Shown in pieces: positions 8,897-17,430 of a DNA stretch of 64,000 nucleotides (the stretch's first letter is position 1; each line of letters opens with the position of its first letter). The notes under the pieces were generated by a model. It worked only from the letters and a program-made list of their open reading frames with translations, had not been told where the DNA came from and did not search any database. Location of the stretch: positions 251,693-315,692 of the forward strand of contig NZ_JH651384.1 of NCBI RefSeq assembly GCF_000260135.1, in the 5' to 3' direction. The DNA is from Thiothrix nivea DSM 5205. GTDB taxonomy: Bacteria; Pseudomonadota; Gammaproteobacteria; Thiotrichales; Thiotrichaceae. The translations under genes and the position numbers were made by a program.

Positions 8897-9274
8897 ATGA
8901 AGAATACGAGCAACCGACCACTTTCACCGCACTTGCAGGTGTACAAAATGCCACTGCCTGCCATTTTGTCGGTGCTGCATCGAGGCACAGGTATCGTCCT
9001 GGCTATCGGCACCATTCTGGTCGCTTGGTGGCTAGCCGCGATTGCGGGCGGGGAAGAATCATTCAATACCGCCAACGCTATTCTCGGCTCTTGGTTTGGC
9101 AAGCTGGTGTTGTTCGGCTGGTCATGGACGCTGTTCTACCATTTATGCAACGGCATCCGCCATCTGGTATGGGATACCGGCTTTGGCCTTGACCTGCCAA
9201 CCGTGTACCTGGGTGGCAAGGTGGTTATCGCCGCGTCATTTGTCCTGACTATCCTGCTGTGGATCGTTGCCTGA
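8897..9274 (+). CDS. sdhC: Succinate dehydrogenase cytochrome b556 subunit
   Basis: Membrane anchor of complex II. The 125-residue protein has the SdhC signature SPHLQVYKMP near the N-terminus, HRGTGIVLAIG at the first membrane helix, and the haem/quinone-side HLCNGIRHLVWDTG. Three transmembrane helices are visible. A GGGGAG site precedes the ATG by 6 bases. It opens the structural part of the sdhCDAB operon directly after the GntR gene. Confidence 0.95.
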   Translation: MKNTSNRPLSPHLQVYKMPLPAILSVLHRGTGIVLAIGTILVAWWLAAIAGGEESFNTANAILGSWFGKLVLFGWSWTLFYHLCNGIRHLVWDTGFGLDLPTVYLGGKVVIAASFVLTILLWIVA

Positions 9275-9299
9275 AACCCCTGTTGAGGAAGTATTACTG

Positions 9300-9680
9300 A
9301 TGAGTTTATTGACGCCTTTCAAACAGGCCAGCGGCCTTGGCAGCACCAGCGATGGTGTAAAACACTGGTGGATGCAGCGCATGACTGCGGTGGCGCTGGT
9401 TCCGCTAACCTTGTGGGTTGCGTTTGCAGTTGCCGCCCACGCCGGTGCTGATTACGCCAGCGTGGCTGCTTGGTTTGCGCAGCCGTTCACCACCACCATG
9501 CTGACACTGTTTGTGTTTACTGCTTTCCTGCACGCCAGCCAGGGGCTGACCGTGGTGATTGAAGATTATGTCCACCATGATGGGGTCAAGGTAACAGCTT
9601 TGGTCTGCATCAAATTGATGCTGGTACTGTTGGGGACCAGTAGCGTCTTAAGTATTTTGCGTACCGCATTTTCAGGCTGA
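9300..9680 (+). CDS. sdhD: Succinate dehydrogenase membrane anchor subunit
   Basis: Second membrane anchor of complex II (126 residues, three hydrophobic helices). The ATG at 9300 has GAGGAA 9 bases upstream; an in-frame start at 9267 would overlap sdhC without a ribosome site. The HASQGLTVVIEDYVH segment carries the conserved His and the Asp-Tyr of the quinone/haem site. It lies between sdhC and sdhA in the normal order. Confidence 0.94.
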   Translation: MSLLTPFKQASGLGSTSDGVKHWWMQRMTAVALVPLTLWVAFAVAAHAGADYASVAAWFAQPFTTTMLTLFVFTAFLHASQGLTVVIEDYVHHDGVKVTALVCIKLMLVLLGTSSVLSILRTAFSG

Positions 9681-9698
9681 GAAGGGAGCAAGTAACCA

Positions 9699-11486
9699 AT
9701 GTCCGAATACAAGATTGAACAGCACACCTATGACGTTGTGGTCGTAGGTGCGGGCGGCGCGGGTTTGCGCGCTACTTTCGGCATGGCCGTCAAGGGCCTG
9801 TCCACAGCCTGTATTACCAAGGTTTTCCCTACCCGCAGCCATACCGTGGCGGCACAGGGCGGCATGTCCGCAGCCCTCGGCAACATGGGGCCGGATAAAT
9901 GGCAGTGGCACATGTACGACACTGTAAAAGGTTCCGACTGGCTGGGCGATCAGGATGCGATTGAATACATGTGCCGCGAAGCAATTCCGGCAGTGATTGA
10001 ACTGGAACACCAGGGCGTGCCGTTTTCCCGCACGGATGATGGCCGCATTTACCAGCGCCCGTTCGGCGGTATGACCACCGAATTCGGCAAAGGCATCGCG
10101 CAACGTACCTGCGCGGCGGCTGACCGTACCGGCCACGCCATCCTGCATACCTTGTACCAGCAATCGCTGCGCCACAATGCAGTTTTCTTCATTGAGCATT
10201 TCGCCACCGACCTGATCATGGACGAAGATGGCGTATGCCGTGGCGTAATGGCATGGGATCTGGCCAACGGCATCCTGCGCCTGTTCCGCGCCCAACAGGT
10301 GGTACTGGCAACAGGTGGTTATGGCCGCGCCTACTTCTCAGCCACCTCTGCCCATACCTGTACCGGCGACGGCAACGGCATGGTGGCACGCGCTGGTCTG
10401 CCGTTGCAGGACATGGAATTTACCCAGTTCCACCCCACCGGCATCTACGGCTCCGGCTGCCTGATCACCGAAGGGGTACGCGGCGAAGGCGGCTACCTGA
10501 CCAACTCACAAGGCGAACGTTTTATGGAACGTTACGCACCGAATGCCAAAGACTTGGCTTCGCGTGACGTGGTAAGCCGTGCCATGACGGTGGAAATCAA
10601 TGAAGGCCGCGGGGTTGGCCCGCAGAAAGACCATATCCACATCCATCTCGAACACTTGGGTGCGGATGTAATCCATGAACGCCTGCCGGGTATCGCTGAA
10701 AGCGCGAAAATCTTCGCTGGCGTGGATGTGACCAAGGAACCGATTCCAGTGCTGCCAACCGTCCACTACAACATGGGCGGCATCCCCACCAACTACCACG
10801 GCGAAGTCGTTACCCTGAAAGACGGCAACCCGGACAGCGTGGTTCCAGGCCTGATGGCGATCGGCGAATGCGCCTGTGTATCCGTCCACGGCGCGAACCG
10901 CCTCGGCTCCAACTCGCTGCTCGACATCGTGGTGTTTGGCCGCGCCGCCGCCAACCGTTGCGCCGAAACCCTGACGCCGGGCGCAGTACAGCATAACCTG
11001 CCGGAATCCGGTGTACAGAAAGCCATGGATCGTTTCAAGCGCATCCACAACGCCAATGGCAGCCAAACCACCGCGCAAATTCGCGACAATATGCAACGCA
11101 CCATGCAGAAGCACGCCGCAGTGTTCCGTACCGGTGAATCCATGCAGGAAGGCGTGACGAAGATGAACGACATTTACGCCAGCTTCAACGACGTGGCCGT
11201 GAAAGACCGCAGCTTGGTGTGGAACTCTGACCTGATGGAAACGTTTGAGCTGGCCAACCTGCTGGATTGCGCGCAAACCTCCATCAACTGCGCCCTCAAC
11301 CGCGAAGAAAGCCGTGGCGCGCATGCCCGCGAAGACTTCCCTGACCGTAACGACGACACTTGGATGAAGCACTCCATCGCCTGGGTGGATGACAGCGGCA
11401 AGGTTGCCATCGACTACCGCCCCGTCCACACCTACACGCTGACGGATGAAGTTGAATACATCGCACCGAAGAAACGTGTTTACTAA
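9699..11486 (+). CDS. sdhA: Succinate dehydrogenase flavoprotein subunit
   Basis: FAD-carrying catalytic subunit of complex II, oxidising succinate to fumarate. The 595-residue protein has the Rossmann motif [11 protein letters not shown] near the N-terminus, the histidine for covalent FAD in [11 protein letters not shown], the substrate-site [11 protein letters not shown], and [13 protein letters not shown]. The length is standard. AAGGGAG precedes the start. FAD attachment would depend on the SdhE protein(s) encoded downstream. Confidence 0.97.
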   Translation: MSEYKIEQHTYDVVVVGAGGAGLRATFGMAVKGLSTACITKVFPTRSHTVAAQGGMSAALGNMGPDKWQWHMYDTVKGSDWLGDQDAIEYMCREAIPAVIELEHQGVPFSRTDDGRIYQRPFGGMTTEFGKGIAQRTCAAADRTGHAILHTLYQQSLRHNAVFFIEHFATDLIMDEDGVCRGVMAWDLANGILRLFRAQQVVLATGGYGRAYFSATSAHTCTGDGNGMVARAGLPLQDMEFTQFHPTGIYGSGCLITEGVRGEGGYLTNSQGERFMERYAPNAKDLASRDVVSRAMTVEINEGRGVGPQKDHIHIHLEHLGADVIHERLPGIAESAKIFAGVDVTKEPIPVLPTVHYNMGGIPTNYHGEVVTLKDGNPDSVVPGLMAIGECACVSVHGANRLGSNSLLDIVVFGRAAANRCAETLTPGAVQHNLPESGVQKAMDRFKRIHNANGSQTTAQIRDNMQRTMQKHAAVFRTGESMQEGVTKMNDIYASFNDVAVKDRSLVWNSDLMETFELANLLDCAQTSINCALNREESRGAHAREDFPDRNDDTWMKHSIAWVDDSGKVAIDYRPVHTYTLTDEVEYIAPKKRVY

Positions 11487-11510
11487 GACGTGCCACTAAG
11501 GGGAACTGTC

Positions 11511-12290
11511 ATGGCTGAATTCAAATTACCTGCCAACTCTGTGATCAAGGAAGGCAAAACCTGGCCTGCGCCTGCCGGTGCGACCCGTGTGAAAAACTTC
11601 CGCATCTACCGTTACGAACCGGAAAGCGGTGAAAACCCGCGCTGGGACACTTACCAGATCGACCTCGACCAATGCGGGCCAATGGTGCTGGACGCATTGC
11701 TGAAGATCAAAAATGAGATCGACCCCTCGCTGACCTTCCGCCGTTCCTGCCGCGAAGGGATTTGCGGTTCCTGCTCAATGAACATTGGCGGAACCAACAC
11801 CCTGGCCTGCATCAAGGCAATCGACGCTTTTGATGGCGACATCCAGATCAGCCCGCTGCCGCACATGGCAGTGGTGAAAGACCTGGTGCCCGATCTGACG
11901 CACTTCTACGCGCAATACGCCTCCATCAAGCCGTGGATGCAGACCAAGACCCCCGCCCCGCCTGACCGAGAACACCTGCAATCGCCGGAAGACCGCAAGA
12001 AACTGGATGGCCTGTACGAATGCATCCTGTGCGCAAGCTGCTCGACCTCCTGCCCCAGCTACTGGTGGAACAGCGACCGCTACCTTGGCCCGGCGGTGCT
12101 GCTGCAAGCCTACCGCTGGGTGGTGGACAGCCGTGATGAAGCCACCGGCGAACGCCTCGACAACCTTGAAGACCCGTTCCGCCTGTACCGCTGCCATACC
12201 ATCATGAACTGCACCAACACCTGCCCGAAAGGTCTGAACCCGGCCAAGGCGATAGCGGAACTGAAAAAGAAGATGATTGAGCGGCGGTAA
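11511..12290 (+). CDS. sdhB: Succinate dehydrogenase iron-sulfur subunit
   Basis: Electron-transfer subunit of complex II, 259 residues from the ATG at 11511, which has AAGGGGA upstream. The three cluster motifs are intact: [15 protein letters not shown] with a later Cys for [2Fe-2S], [12 protein letters not shown] for [4Fe-4S], and [17 protein letters not shown] for [3Fe-4S]. The N-terminus is about 20 residues longer than in E. coli SdhB. A palindromic repeat element lies directly after the stop codon. Confidence 0.96.
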   Translation: MAEFKLPANSVIKEGKTWPAPAGATRVKNFRIYRYEPESGENPRWDTYQIDLDQCGPMVLDALLKIKNEIDPSLTFRRSCREGICGSCSMNIGGTNTLACIKAIDAFDGDIQISPLPHMAVVKDLVPDLTHFYAQYASIKPWMQTKTPAPPDREHLQSPEDRKKLDGLYECILCASCSTSCPSYWWNSDRYLGPAVLLQAYRWVVDSRDEATGERLDNLEDPFRLYRCHTIMNCTNTCPKGLNPAKAIAELKKKMIERR

Positions 12291-12295
12291 GTTTT

Positions 12296-12343
12296 ACTCC
12301 CCACCCCCAGCCCTTCCTCCGCAAGGGGGAAGGGAGCAAGAGG
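12296..12343 (+). repeat. GC-rich palindromic element, copy 3 (sdhB-sdhE spacer)
   Basis: A CCCCACCCCCAGCCCTTCC / GGGGGAAGGGAGCAAGAGG type hairpin in the 79-bp gap between sdhB and sdhE, related to one half of the longer elements at 26580 and 27701. In the transcript it could act as a processing or stabilising hairpin that separates sdhB from sdhE. Confidence 0.7.
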
Positions 12344-12369
12344 AAAAGAATAACCGGATATACAGCACC

Positions 12370-12606
12370 ATGAGCGAACTTTCCCGTTTGAAAATGCGTT
12401 GCCGACGCGGCATGAAGGAACTGGATGTGGTATTCCAGCACTATCTGGAAACCTACTACCCCAGTGCCAGTCCGGAAGACATCCAGCACCTGGATGAACT
12501 GCTGGACATGCAGGATCCCCTGCTATTCGGTATGGTGCTGGGGCTGGATCCCGTCCCCAATGCTTATGCGTCCCTGATCGAACAGCTAAGGAAGGCGCAT
12601 GACTGA
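12370..12606 (+). CDS. sdhE: SdhE-family FAD assembly factor (canonical copy)
   Basis: Small helical protein (78 residues) that promotes covalent flavinylation of SdhA. The family motif RGxxE is present as RRGMKELD near residue 14, followed by the usual helical bundle and a conserved acidic segment (LLDMQDPLLFGMVLG). The ATG at 12370 fits the family N-terminus; upstream in-frame codons run into the palindromic element. It is followed, with an 8-bp overlap, by a second member of the same family. Confidence 0.87.
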   Translation: MSELSRLKMRCRRGMKELDVVFQHYLETYYPSASPEDIQHLDELLDMQDPLLFGMVLGLDPVPNAYASLIEQLRKAHD

Positions 12607-12883
12607 CCCGATGCAGCAGGAACGCATGGTGCGCCTGCGCTGGGCCTGCCGCCGCACCCTGCAAGTGCTGGATCGCCCGTTGGGCAATTTCCTGCGCGAC
12701 TGTTTCCACGCGCTCGACATGGGGGAACAGTTTGCGTTTGAGCGCCTGCTGAAATCAGGGGATCAGGAAATTCTCGACTGGCTGATCGGTAACCGGGAAC
12801 CACGCGACGCCGGGATTTGCAGTATCATTGTCAAAATACGCGAACACAATGACAATATCGACGGAGGAGTTACCAATGCCTGA
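12599..12883 (+). CDS. Second SdhE-family protein with degenerate RGxxE motif
   Basis: A 94-residue protein that overlaps sdhE by 8 bp and resembles it closely in layout. RLRWACRRTLQVLDRPL matches the SdhE N-terminal helix, and RLLKSGDQEILDWLIGNREP matches the ...LL...D.DLF.WL.. region, closer there to E. coli SdhE than its neighbour is. The signature motif has changed from RGMxE to RTLQV, which should remove the flavinylation-critical Gly and Glu. It could be a regulatory partner, a factor for a different flavoprotein, or one half of a heteromeric factor. The family assignment is by eye. Confidence 0.72.
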   Translation: MTDPMQQERMVRLRWACRRTLQVLDRPLGNFLRDCFHALDMGEQFAFERLLKSGDQEILDWLIGNREPRDAGICSIIVKIREHNDNIDGGVTNA

Positions 12884-13298
12884 TTTACATGACCTCTCCC
12901 CCAAACAGGCTTATGCCCTGCTGCAAGAAACACCACACAGTGTCCTGATCGACATCCGTTCTTCGATGGAATACCTGTTTGTTGGCCATCCGGTCGGTTC
13001 TGTGCATATAGCCTGGATTGATGAGCCGGATTGGGTGGAAAATCCTGATTTTGTTGCCGAAATCCAGCGCCTGCTGGAAAACCGTTTTAAGGGTTGCAAC
13101 CCGAAACAGGATGCCAGCGTGGTGTTGATTTGCCGCAGCGGCAAGCGTTCACGCGAGGCTGCTGCTGCCTTGCTGGAAGCTGGCTTCCAGCAAGTCATGC
13201 ACGTGGACGAAGGCTTTGAAGGTGAACGCGACGAGAACCATCACCGAGGCACGGTGGGCGGCTGGCGCTTCCACGGTTTGCCTTGGGAACAATGCTGA
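12876..13298 (+). CDS. Rhodanese-like sulfurtransferase
   Basis: Single-domain rhodanese of 140 residues, starting at the ATG at 12876, 6 bases after GGAGGAG. The active-site loop is CRSGKRSREAA with the catalytic Cys at about residue 87, preceded by VLIDIRSSMEYLFVGHPVGS, the typical entry strand. It overlaps the second SdhE-like gene by 8 bp, so it belongs to the sdh transcript. The substrate is unknown; sulfur relay for Fe-S clusters of complex II is one idea, but nothing in the sequence shows it. Confidence 0.87.
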   Translation: MPDLHDLSPKQAYALLQETPHSVLIDIRSSMEYLFVGHPVGSVHIAWIDEPDWVENPDFVAEIQRLLENRFKGCNPKQDASVVLICRSGKRSREAAAALLEAGFQQVMHVDEGFEGERDENHHRGTVGGWRFHGLPWEQC

Positions 13299-13399
13299 TT
13301 CCGCCGCTACTAAACCTACCTATCACCCTGATTTATCAGTTCAATTGTCGGAACGTCCATACCATCCGTGCTGTTTTTGGCTTTTCATGATCGGGTTGT

Positions 13400-13442
13400 A
13401 ATTCATGGTACCGCATACTATAAACAGTATGTTCCATGAATT
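13400..13442 (+). promoter_or_regulatory. Long inverted repeat upstream of the OmpA-like gene
   Basis: AATTCATGG (13400-13408) and CATACT (13414-13419) are mirrored by AGTATG (13426-13431) and CCATGAATT (13434-13442), separated by ATAAAC. It ends 36 bases before the next ATG and has no T tract. A regulator-binding palindrome or a 5' UTR hairpin is plausible. Confidence 0.45.
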
Positions 13443-13477
13443 ATTCACGCTGACTCAAGAAAAGGAGTTGTCCCTGC

Positions 13478-14605
13478 ATGAAAACAAAATCATTACTGGT
13501 GCTGCTGCTGGCGGGCATCTGGGGTGTCGGTAGCTGGTGGTGGTACACCTGCAAGGTCAAAGGTTTTTGTGGTGCTGACACCACCGCTGCACAGGTTGCA
13601 ACCGGCGCTGCTGCTGGCGCAGCTGCCCTTTCCGGTGCCGGTAAAGACACTGGCCAGGGCACTGAAAACAGCAAGGCCGGGGAAACTGCGGAAGGCGATA
13701 TAGATTCTGATGGTGATGGCGTACCCGATGCCAAGGAAGAAATGCTGGGTACAGACCCCGCCAAGGAAGACAGCGATAGTGATGGCATTTCCGATTTCAT
13801 CGAACTGGCTCGCGACCCGCAGGATACTGACAGTGATGGCAAGATCGACGCCATTGATGACGATGATGACAATGATGGGGTGCTGACTGTCAACGAAAAC
13901 GCGGATCCAAACGGCGATGGCAATGTTGATGACGCCGTGGACAGCAATGGTAACCAGATCGCCGATTACCTGGATGCTGGTGCGGATGGCAGCAGCGCAA
14001 CGCAACAGGCGGCTGGCACAGACAAAGCCGCTGCCGACCAGGCTAAAGCTGACGCAGGCAAAGCCGCTGCCGACCAGGCTAAAGCTGATGCAGACAAAGC
14101 TGTTGCCGACCAGGCTAAAGCTGATGCAGACCAAGCCGCTGCCGACCAGGCTAAAGCTGACGCAGACAAAGCTGTTACCGACCAGGCTAAAGCTGATGCA
14201 GACCAAGCCAAGGCTGACGAAGACAAGGTAACCATGGAAACCAGCAGCGATACCAAGGCTGGGGACATTGGCCCTGCGACCCTGCACTTCCCCACGGGTT
14301 CGGCTAACCCGCAACTGGCGGCTGCTACCAAAGCCTATTTTGAGCAAGTCGCAAAATTCCTCAAGGATAACACCAGCGCCAAGGTCACGATCGTCGGTCA
14401 TACCGACAACGTGGGTAACCCCGCCAAAAACAAGGCGCTGGGTTTGAAGCGTGCAGAGATGATGCAGCAAATGCTGATTGACCTCGGTGCTCCCAAAGAC
14501 CGTATCAGCGCGTCTTCCGAAGGCCCCGACAAGCCGGTTGCGGACAACAAGACCGAAGAAGGCCGCAAGAAAAATCGCCGCGTTGAAATCACCCCTGTTA
14601 AGTAA
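13478..14605 (+). CDS. OmpA-like peptidoglycan-binding protein with Ca-binding-type and alanine-rich repeats
   Basis: A 375-residue envelope protein. Residues 5-22 form an N-terminal signal or anchor helix. Residues about 75-165 contain several DSDGDG(I/V)xD motifs of the thrombospondin type 3 kind, usually calcium-binding. Residues 184-243 are five 12-residue repeats of the form AAADQAKADADK, probably helical. The C-terminal domain (about 260-375) is OmpA-like, with the peptidoglycan-binding GHTDNVGNPAKNKALGLKRA. Likely role: a periplasm-spanning link between envelope and cell wall. It leads a cluster of three small membrane proteins. Confidence 0.85.
   Translation: MKTKSLLVLLLAGIWGVGSWWWYTCKVKGFCGADTTAAQVATGAAAGAAALSGAGKDTGQGTENSKAGETAEGDIDSDGDGVPDAKEEMLGTDPAKEDSDSDGISDFIELARDPQDTDSDGKIDAIDDDDDNDGVLTVNENADPNGDGNVDDAVDSNGNQIADYLDAGADGSSATQQAAGTDKAAADQAKADAGKAAADQAKADADKAVADQAKADADQAAADQAKADADKAVTDQAKADADQAKADEDKVTMETSSDTKAGDIGPATLHFPTGSANPQLAAATKAYFEQVAKFLKDNTSAKVTIVGHTDNVGNPAKNKALGLKRAEMMQQMLIDLGAPKDRISASSEGPDKPVADNKTEEGRKKNRRVEITPVK
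14027..14206 (+). repeat. Five tandem 36-bp repeats in the OmpA-like gene
   Basis: Five adjacent 36-bp units, differing at a few positions, encode the AAADQAKADADK-type repeat. A partial sixth unit (AKADEDK) follows. The units alternate between two subtypes (AAADQ and AVADQ or AVTDQ), suggesting growth by duplication of unit pairs. Repeat number may vary between strains. Confidence 0.85.
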
Positions 14606-14624
14606 AAGATTTGGAGTTGCAAGC

Positions 14625-14756
14625 ATGTTCAAAGACATTACAAGCCGTTTCGACATGACCAGCGCCAGTCTGGATGTCATCATCATGCTGGGAATTGCCT
14701 TCCTGCTAGGTTTCCTGTTCTGTTACTTCCGTAATCGTCCAGGGCATGGGGAGTAA
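14625..14756 (+). CDS. Small single-helix membrane protein
   Basis: A 43-residue protein from the ATG at 14625, 20 bp after the OmpA-like gene, with TTGGAG upstream. Residues 11-35 (TSASLDVIIMLGIAFLLGFLFCYF) resemble the N-terminal anchor of the two proteins that follow, but there is no soluble domain. It ends 3 bp before the next gene. It may be a subunit or a truncated paralogue of that membrane-anchored family. Function unknown. Confidence 0.62.
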   Translation: MFKDITSRFDMTSASLDVIIMLGIAFLLGFLFCYFRNRPGHGE

Positions 14757-14759
14757 GCG

Positions 14760-15401
14760 ATGAACCAGACAAATCCTGACTACACCTTTGGGACTGCCAG
14801 CATCGAAATTATCCTTCTGCTGCTGGGTTCATTCCTGCTTGGCATGTTGTTGTGCTGGCTGTTACACAAACTGGGGCTGTGCTGTGCTGGGTCACGGGAA
14901 GCCTACGAAGAGGAGGAATACCCCGACAACACGATGCTGCAAGGCGGGCGCAGGCATCGTGAATTTCCGGGGGGCACAACCAGCGGTGGTTACACCGCCG
15001 ATATCAATAGCCTGTTGCGTAACCGGGAAGCTGCCCCAACATCAACTGCGGGGGCTTCCACCCAGCCCCTGCAAGGGGAAGACACCCCGGTTGATGTTGC
15101 GGCGGCTGCAACTGTTTCCGTGGCCTCTGTTGCCAGCATCGGTGGGGGCCATAAGGATGACCTCAAAAAACTGGAAGGCGTTGGGCCTAAAATAGAGCAA
15201 GTTCTCAACCTTGCGGGCATCCAGAATTTTGAGCAACTGGCCGCCATGACGCCTGACAGCATCAAGTCGATTCTGGATGCTGCGGGCGGACAATTCAAAA
15301 TGCACGACCCGAAAAGCTGGCCGTATCAGGCTGAGCTGGCCGCCAAAGGTGAGTGGGAGCGCCTTAAGGAGTACCAAAACCTGTTGATAAGCGGTCATTA
15401 A
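14760..15401 (+). CDS. Membrane-anchored helix-hairpin-helix protein A
   Basis: A 213-residue protein with one N-terminal membrane helix (YTFGTASIEIILLLLGSFLL and then CWLLHKLGLCC, residues 8-42), a low-complexity linker, and a C-terminal domain with KLEGVGPKIEQVLNLAGI, a helix-hairpin-helix of the type labelled flap-endonuclease-like or H3TH (COG3743), ending in GEWERLKEYQNLL. The domain usually contacts DNA or another protein, but no nuclease active site is visible. It is paralogous to the genes at 15494 and 40283. Function unknown. Confidence 0.75.
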   Translation: MNQTNPDYTFGTASIEIILLLLGSFLLGMLLCWLLHKLGLCCAGSREAYEEEEYPDNTMLQGGRRHREFPGGTTSGGYTADINSLLRNREAAPTSTAGASTQPLQGEDTPVDVAAAATVSVASVASIGGGHKDDLKKLEGVGPKIEQVLNLAGIQNFEQLAAMTPDSIKSILDAAGGQFKMHDPKSWPYQAELAAKGEWERLKEYQNLLISGH

Positions 15402-15420
15402 GGCGCTCTGGGTCAACCTG

Positions 15421-15448
15421 AAAAACCGGCTCCTCTATGCCGGTTTTT
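15421..15448 (+). terminator. Terminator hairpin between the two HhH genes
   Basis: A perfect 10-bp inverted repeat (AAAAACCGGC at 15421-15430, GCCGGTTTTT at 15439-15448), with T's in the right arm. It lies 20 bp after protein A and shows that the next gene starts downstream of it, at 15494. Confidence 0.75.
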
Positions 15449-15493
15449 CAGCAGCAGGATGCTGTTATTTTCACAAACAAGGAATTGATTATT

Positions 15494-16879
15494 GTGAATA
15501 CCGCCAATTCTTCCTATACATTTGGCATGGCCACAGGGGAAATTATTACCCTGTTGTTGTTCTCTTTCCTCGTCGGTGCATTGCTGTGCTGGATTCTGCG
15601 TGGCCTTGGGCTTTGTTGCCGACAACGCATACCCAAACCTGCCCCGACGCATATTCCACCTGTTTTGGAAGATGTACCCCGTGCCAAATCCATTGATTTC
15701 CCGGTATCAGGTAACAATTTGAACCTCCGTCCTATCAGTGCCGAAACGGGCGCGCGTTTGCACCTGCCTCCCGATGACGTGGTTGATATAGGGCCAACAG
15801 CGTTGGCCATCAGTTTGCCAGACAGTATCGACCCACACAAACCTATCATTGACCCGCCTGATATGGAAATGGATATAGATATGGGGGCAGAACTGGAAAT
15901 GTCCGACCTGCATACCGATATACCTGACCTCAACATGGACATGGATTTGAAAATACCCGACATCGAAGCCGACATCCCGGCATTTGATCCACTGCTGGAC
16001 GGCATTGACCCTCACAAACCGATTGTCGACCTGCCTGACACCAATATTGACATGGGTGTGCATGCAACTGCCACGGAACCCGAATTACCTGAACTCGACG
16101 GCATTGACCCTCATAAACCTATCGTTGATTCACCGGAAAGTGATATGGCCATCGAAATGGCACATGACGCCAACACCCTGCAAGCTGATGTATTACCAGA
16201 CAATATTGACCCGCACAAACCCATCATTGACCCGCCTGACATGCCCGAAGGTTCATCAGCAGGGACTAACCCCACCACCATCGGCCACAGTGTCGACGAC
16301 TGGCTGCACAAAGCAAAAGAAAAAGTCAGCAGCCTGAGTGACAAAGCCACCCCGGCAGCCCATGACTGGCTACACAAGGCCAAGGAACGGGTTGAACACC
16401 TGACCGACAAAGCTGCGCCTGCTACCAGCGAGTGGCTCAACAAAGCCAAGGAAAAAGTTGATCATTTAAGCGAAAAAACCACCCCGATGACCCATGACTG
16501 GTTGCACAAAGCCAAGGAAAAGGGTGGCTCCCTCGGTTCCGAAACCCTGATGAAAGGCAGCTCAACCCTTGCAGCCTTGGCCACCAGCGCCAAGGAGTTG
16601 AGCGACAAGCTTGCCCATAACCTGAATATCCATCACGATGACCTGCAAAAGCTGAAAGGCATCGGCCCCACCTTTGCCTCCATCCTGCACCGTGCCGGCA
16701 TCCACACCTACCAGCAAGTGGCGGAAACCTCCCCGCAGAAACTGCAGGCACTGCTGATTGTGGAAGACGAGCAGTTCAGCCAGCACGATACCTCAAGCTG
16801 GCCGCAGCAGGCGGCGCTGGCGGCACAGGAAGAATGGGACAAACTCAAGGAGTATCAGGATACCCTACCAACCGCCTGA
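15494..16879 (+). CDS. Membrane-anchored helix-hairpin-helix protein B with two repeat arrays
   Basis: A 461-residue protein from the GTG at 15494, chosen because AAGGAA lies 9 bases upstream and the N-terminus then aligns with protein A (SSYTFGMATGEIITLLLFSF and on to LGLCC). After the membrane helix comes an acidic region with four copies of IDPHKPI(I/V)DxP, then four roughly 22-residue repeats of the type DWLHKAKEKVSSLSDKATP (amphipathic, probably helical), then a C-terminal HhH domain with KLKGIGPTFASILHRAGI. The modular build suggests a spacer between membrane and HhH domain. No known function. It converges on pgsA with 1 bp between the stops. Confidence 0.75.
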   Translation: MNTANSSYTFGMATGEIITLLLFSFLVGALLCWILRGLGLCCRQRIPKPAPTHIPPVLEDVPRAKSIDFPVSGNNLNLRPISAETGARLHLPPDDVVDIGPTALAISLPDSIDPHKPIIDPPDMEMDIDMGAELEMSDLHTDIPDLNMDMDLKIPDIEADIPAFDPLLDGIDPHKPIVDLPDTNIDMGVHATATEPELPELDGIDPHKPIVDSPESDMAIEMAHDANTLQADVLPDNIDPHKPIIDPPDMPEGSSAGTNPTTIGHSVDDWLHKAKEKVSSLSDKATPAAHDWLHKAKERVEHLTDKAAPATSEWLNKAKEKVDHLSEKTTPMTHDWLHKAKEKGGSLGSETLMKGSSTLAALATSAKELSDKLAHNLNIHHDDLQKLKGIGPTFASILHRAGIHTYQQVAETSPQKLQALLIVEDEQFSQHDTSSWPQQAALAAQEEWDKLKEYQDTLPTA

Positions 16880-16880
16880 T

Positions 16881-17429
16881 TCAGGTGGTAAAGGCGCTGC
16901 GCAAATACTGAATCATGGAAACAACCGTCAGCACTGTCGCAACTACCAGTGCAGCCAAGCCACACTCCCGCAGCGGCAGCATCCCGAACAAATCCTGGTT
17001 ATAGAGCAGGAAAATCAAGGCAATAATCTGCGCGGTCGTTTTCAGCTTGCCGATATAAGCCACCGCCACCTTGGAACGTGCGCCGGATTCCGCCATCCAT
17101 TCACGCAGCGCTGAAATCACAATTTCCCGGCCAATAATGATAGCCGCCGCCAGTGTCATCCATGCATTGGCTTCCCGCTCCACCAATAGGATCAGGGCAA
17201 CTGCCACGATCAACTTATCGGCCACCGGGTCGAGGAATGCGCCGAAACGGGATTCCTGCTGCCACAAGCGCGCCAGATAGCCATCCGCCCAGTCGGTCAG
17301 CCCGGCAATGCCGAATACGGTGGCCGCCGCCAACGGTGCCCAGTCCCTATCCAGATAGAACAGGAACACCAGCAGCGGAATCAAGGCAATCCGCAGCCAT
17401 GTCAGCAATACCGGCAGGTTGAACACCAT
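16881..17429 (-). CDS. pgsA: CDP-diacylglycerol-glycerol-3-phosphate 3-phosphatidyltransferase
   Basis: Integral membrane enzyme of phosphatidylglycerol synthesis. The CDP-alcohol transferase motif D-G-x2-A-R-x8-G-x3-D-x3-D is visible as DWADGYLARLWQQ...FGAFLDPVADK. Starting at the ATG at 17429 gives 182 residues, the family length, and places the start 1 base after the uvrC stop; an upstream in-frame extension would lie inside uvrC. The uvrC-pgsA pairing is standard in gammaproteobacteria. Confidence 0.94.
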   Translation of the reverse strand: MVFNLPVLLTWLRIALIPLLVFLFYLDRDWAPLAAATVFGIAGLTDWADGYLARLWQQESRFGAFLDPVADKLIVAVALILLVEREANAWMTLAAAIIIGREIVISALREWMAESGARSKVAVAYIGKLKTTAQIIALIFLLYNQDLFGMLPLRECGLAALVVATVLTVVSMIQYLRSAFTT

Positions 17430-17430
17430 A

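Noticed and set aside
14027-14206. 36-bp tandem repeats as a CRISPR array
   Set aside because: The units are directly adjacent without spacers and keep the reading frame of the OmpA-like protein.
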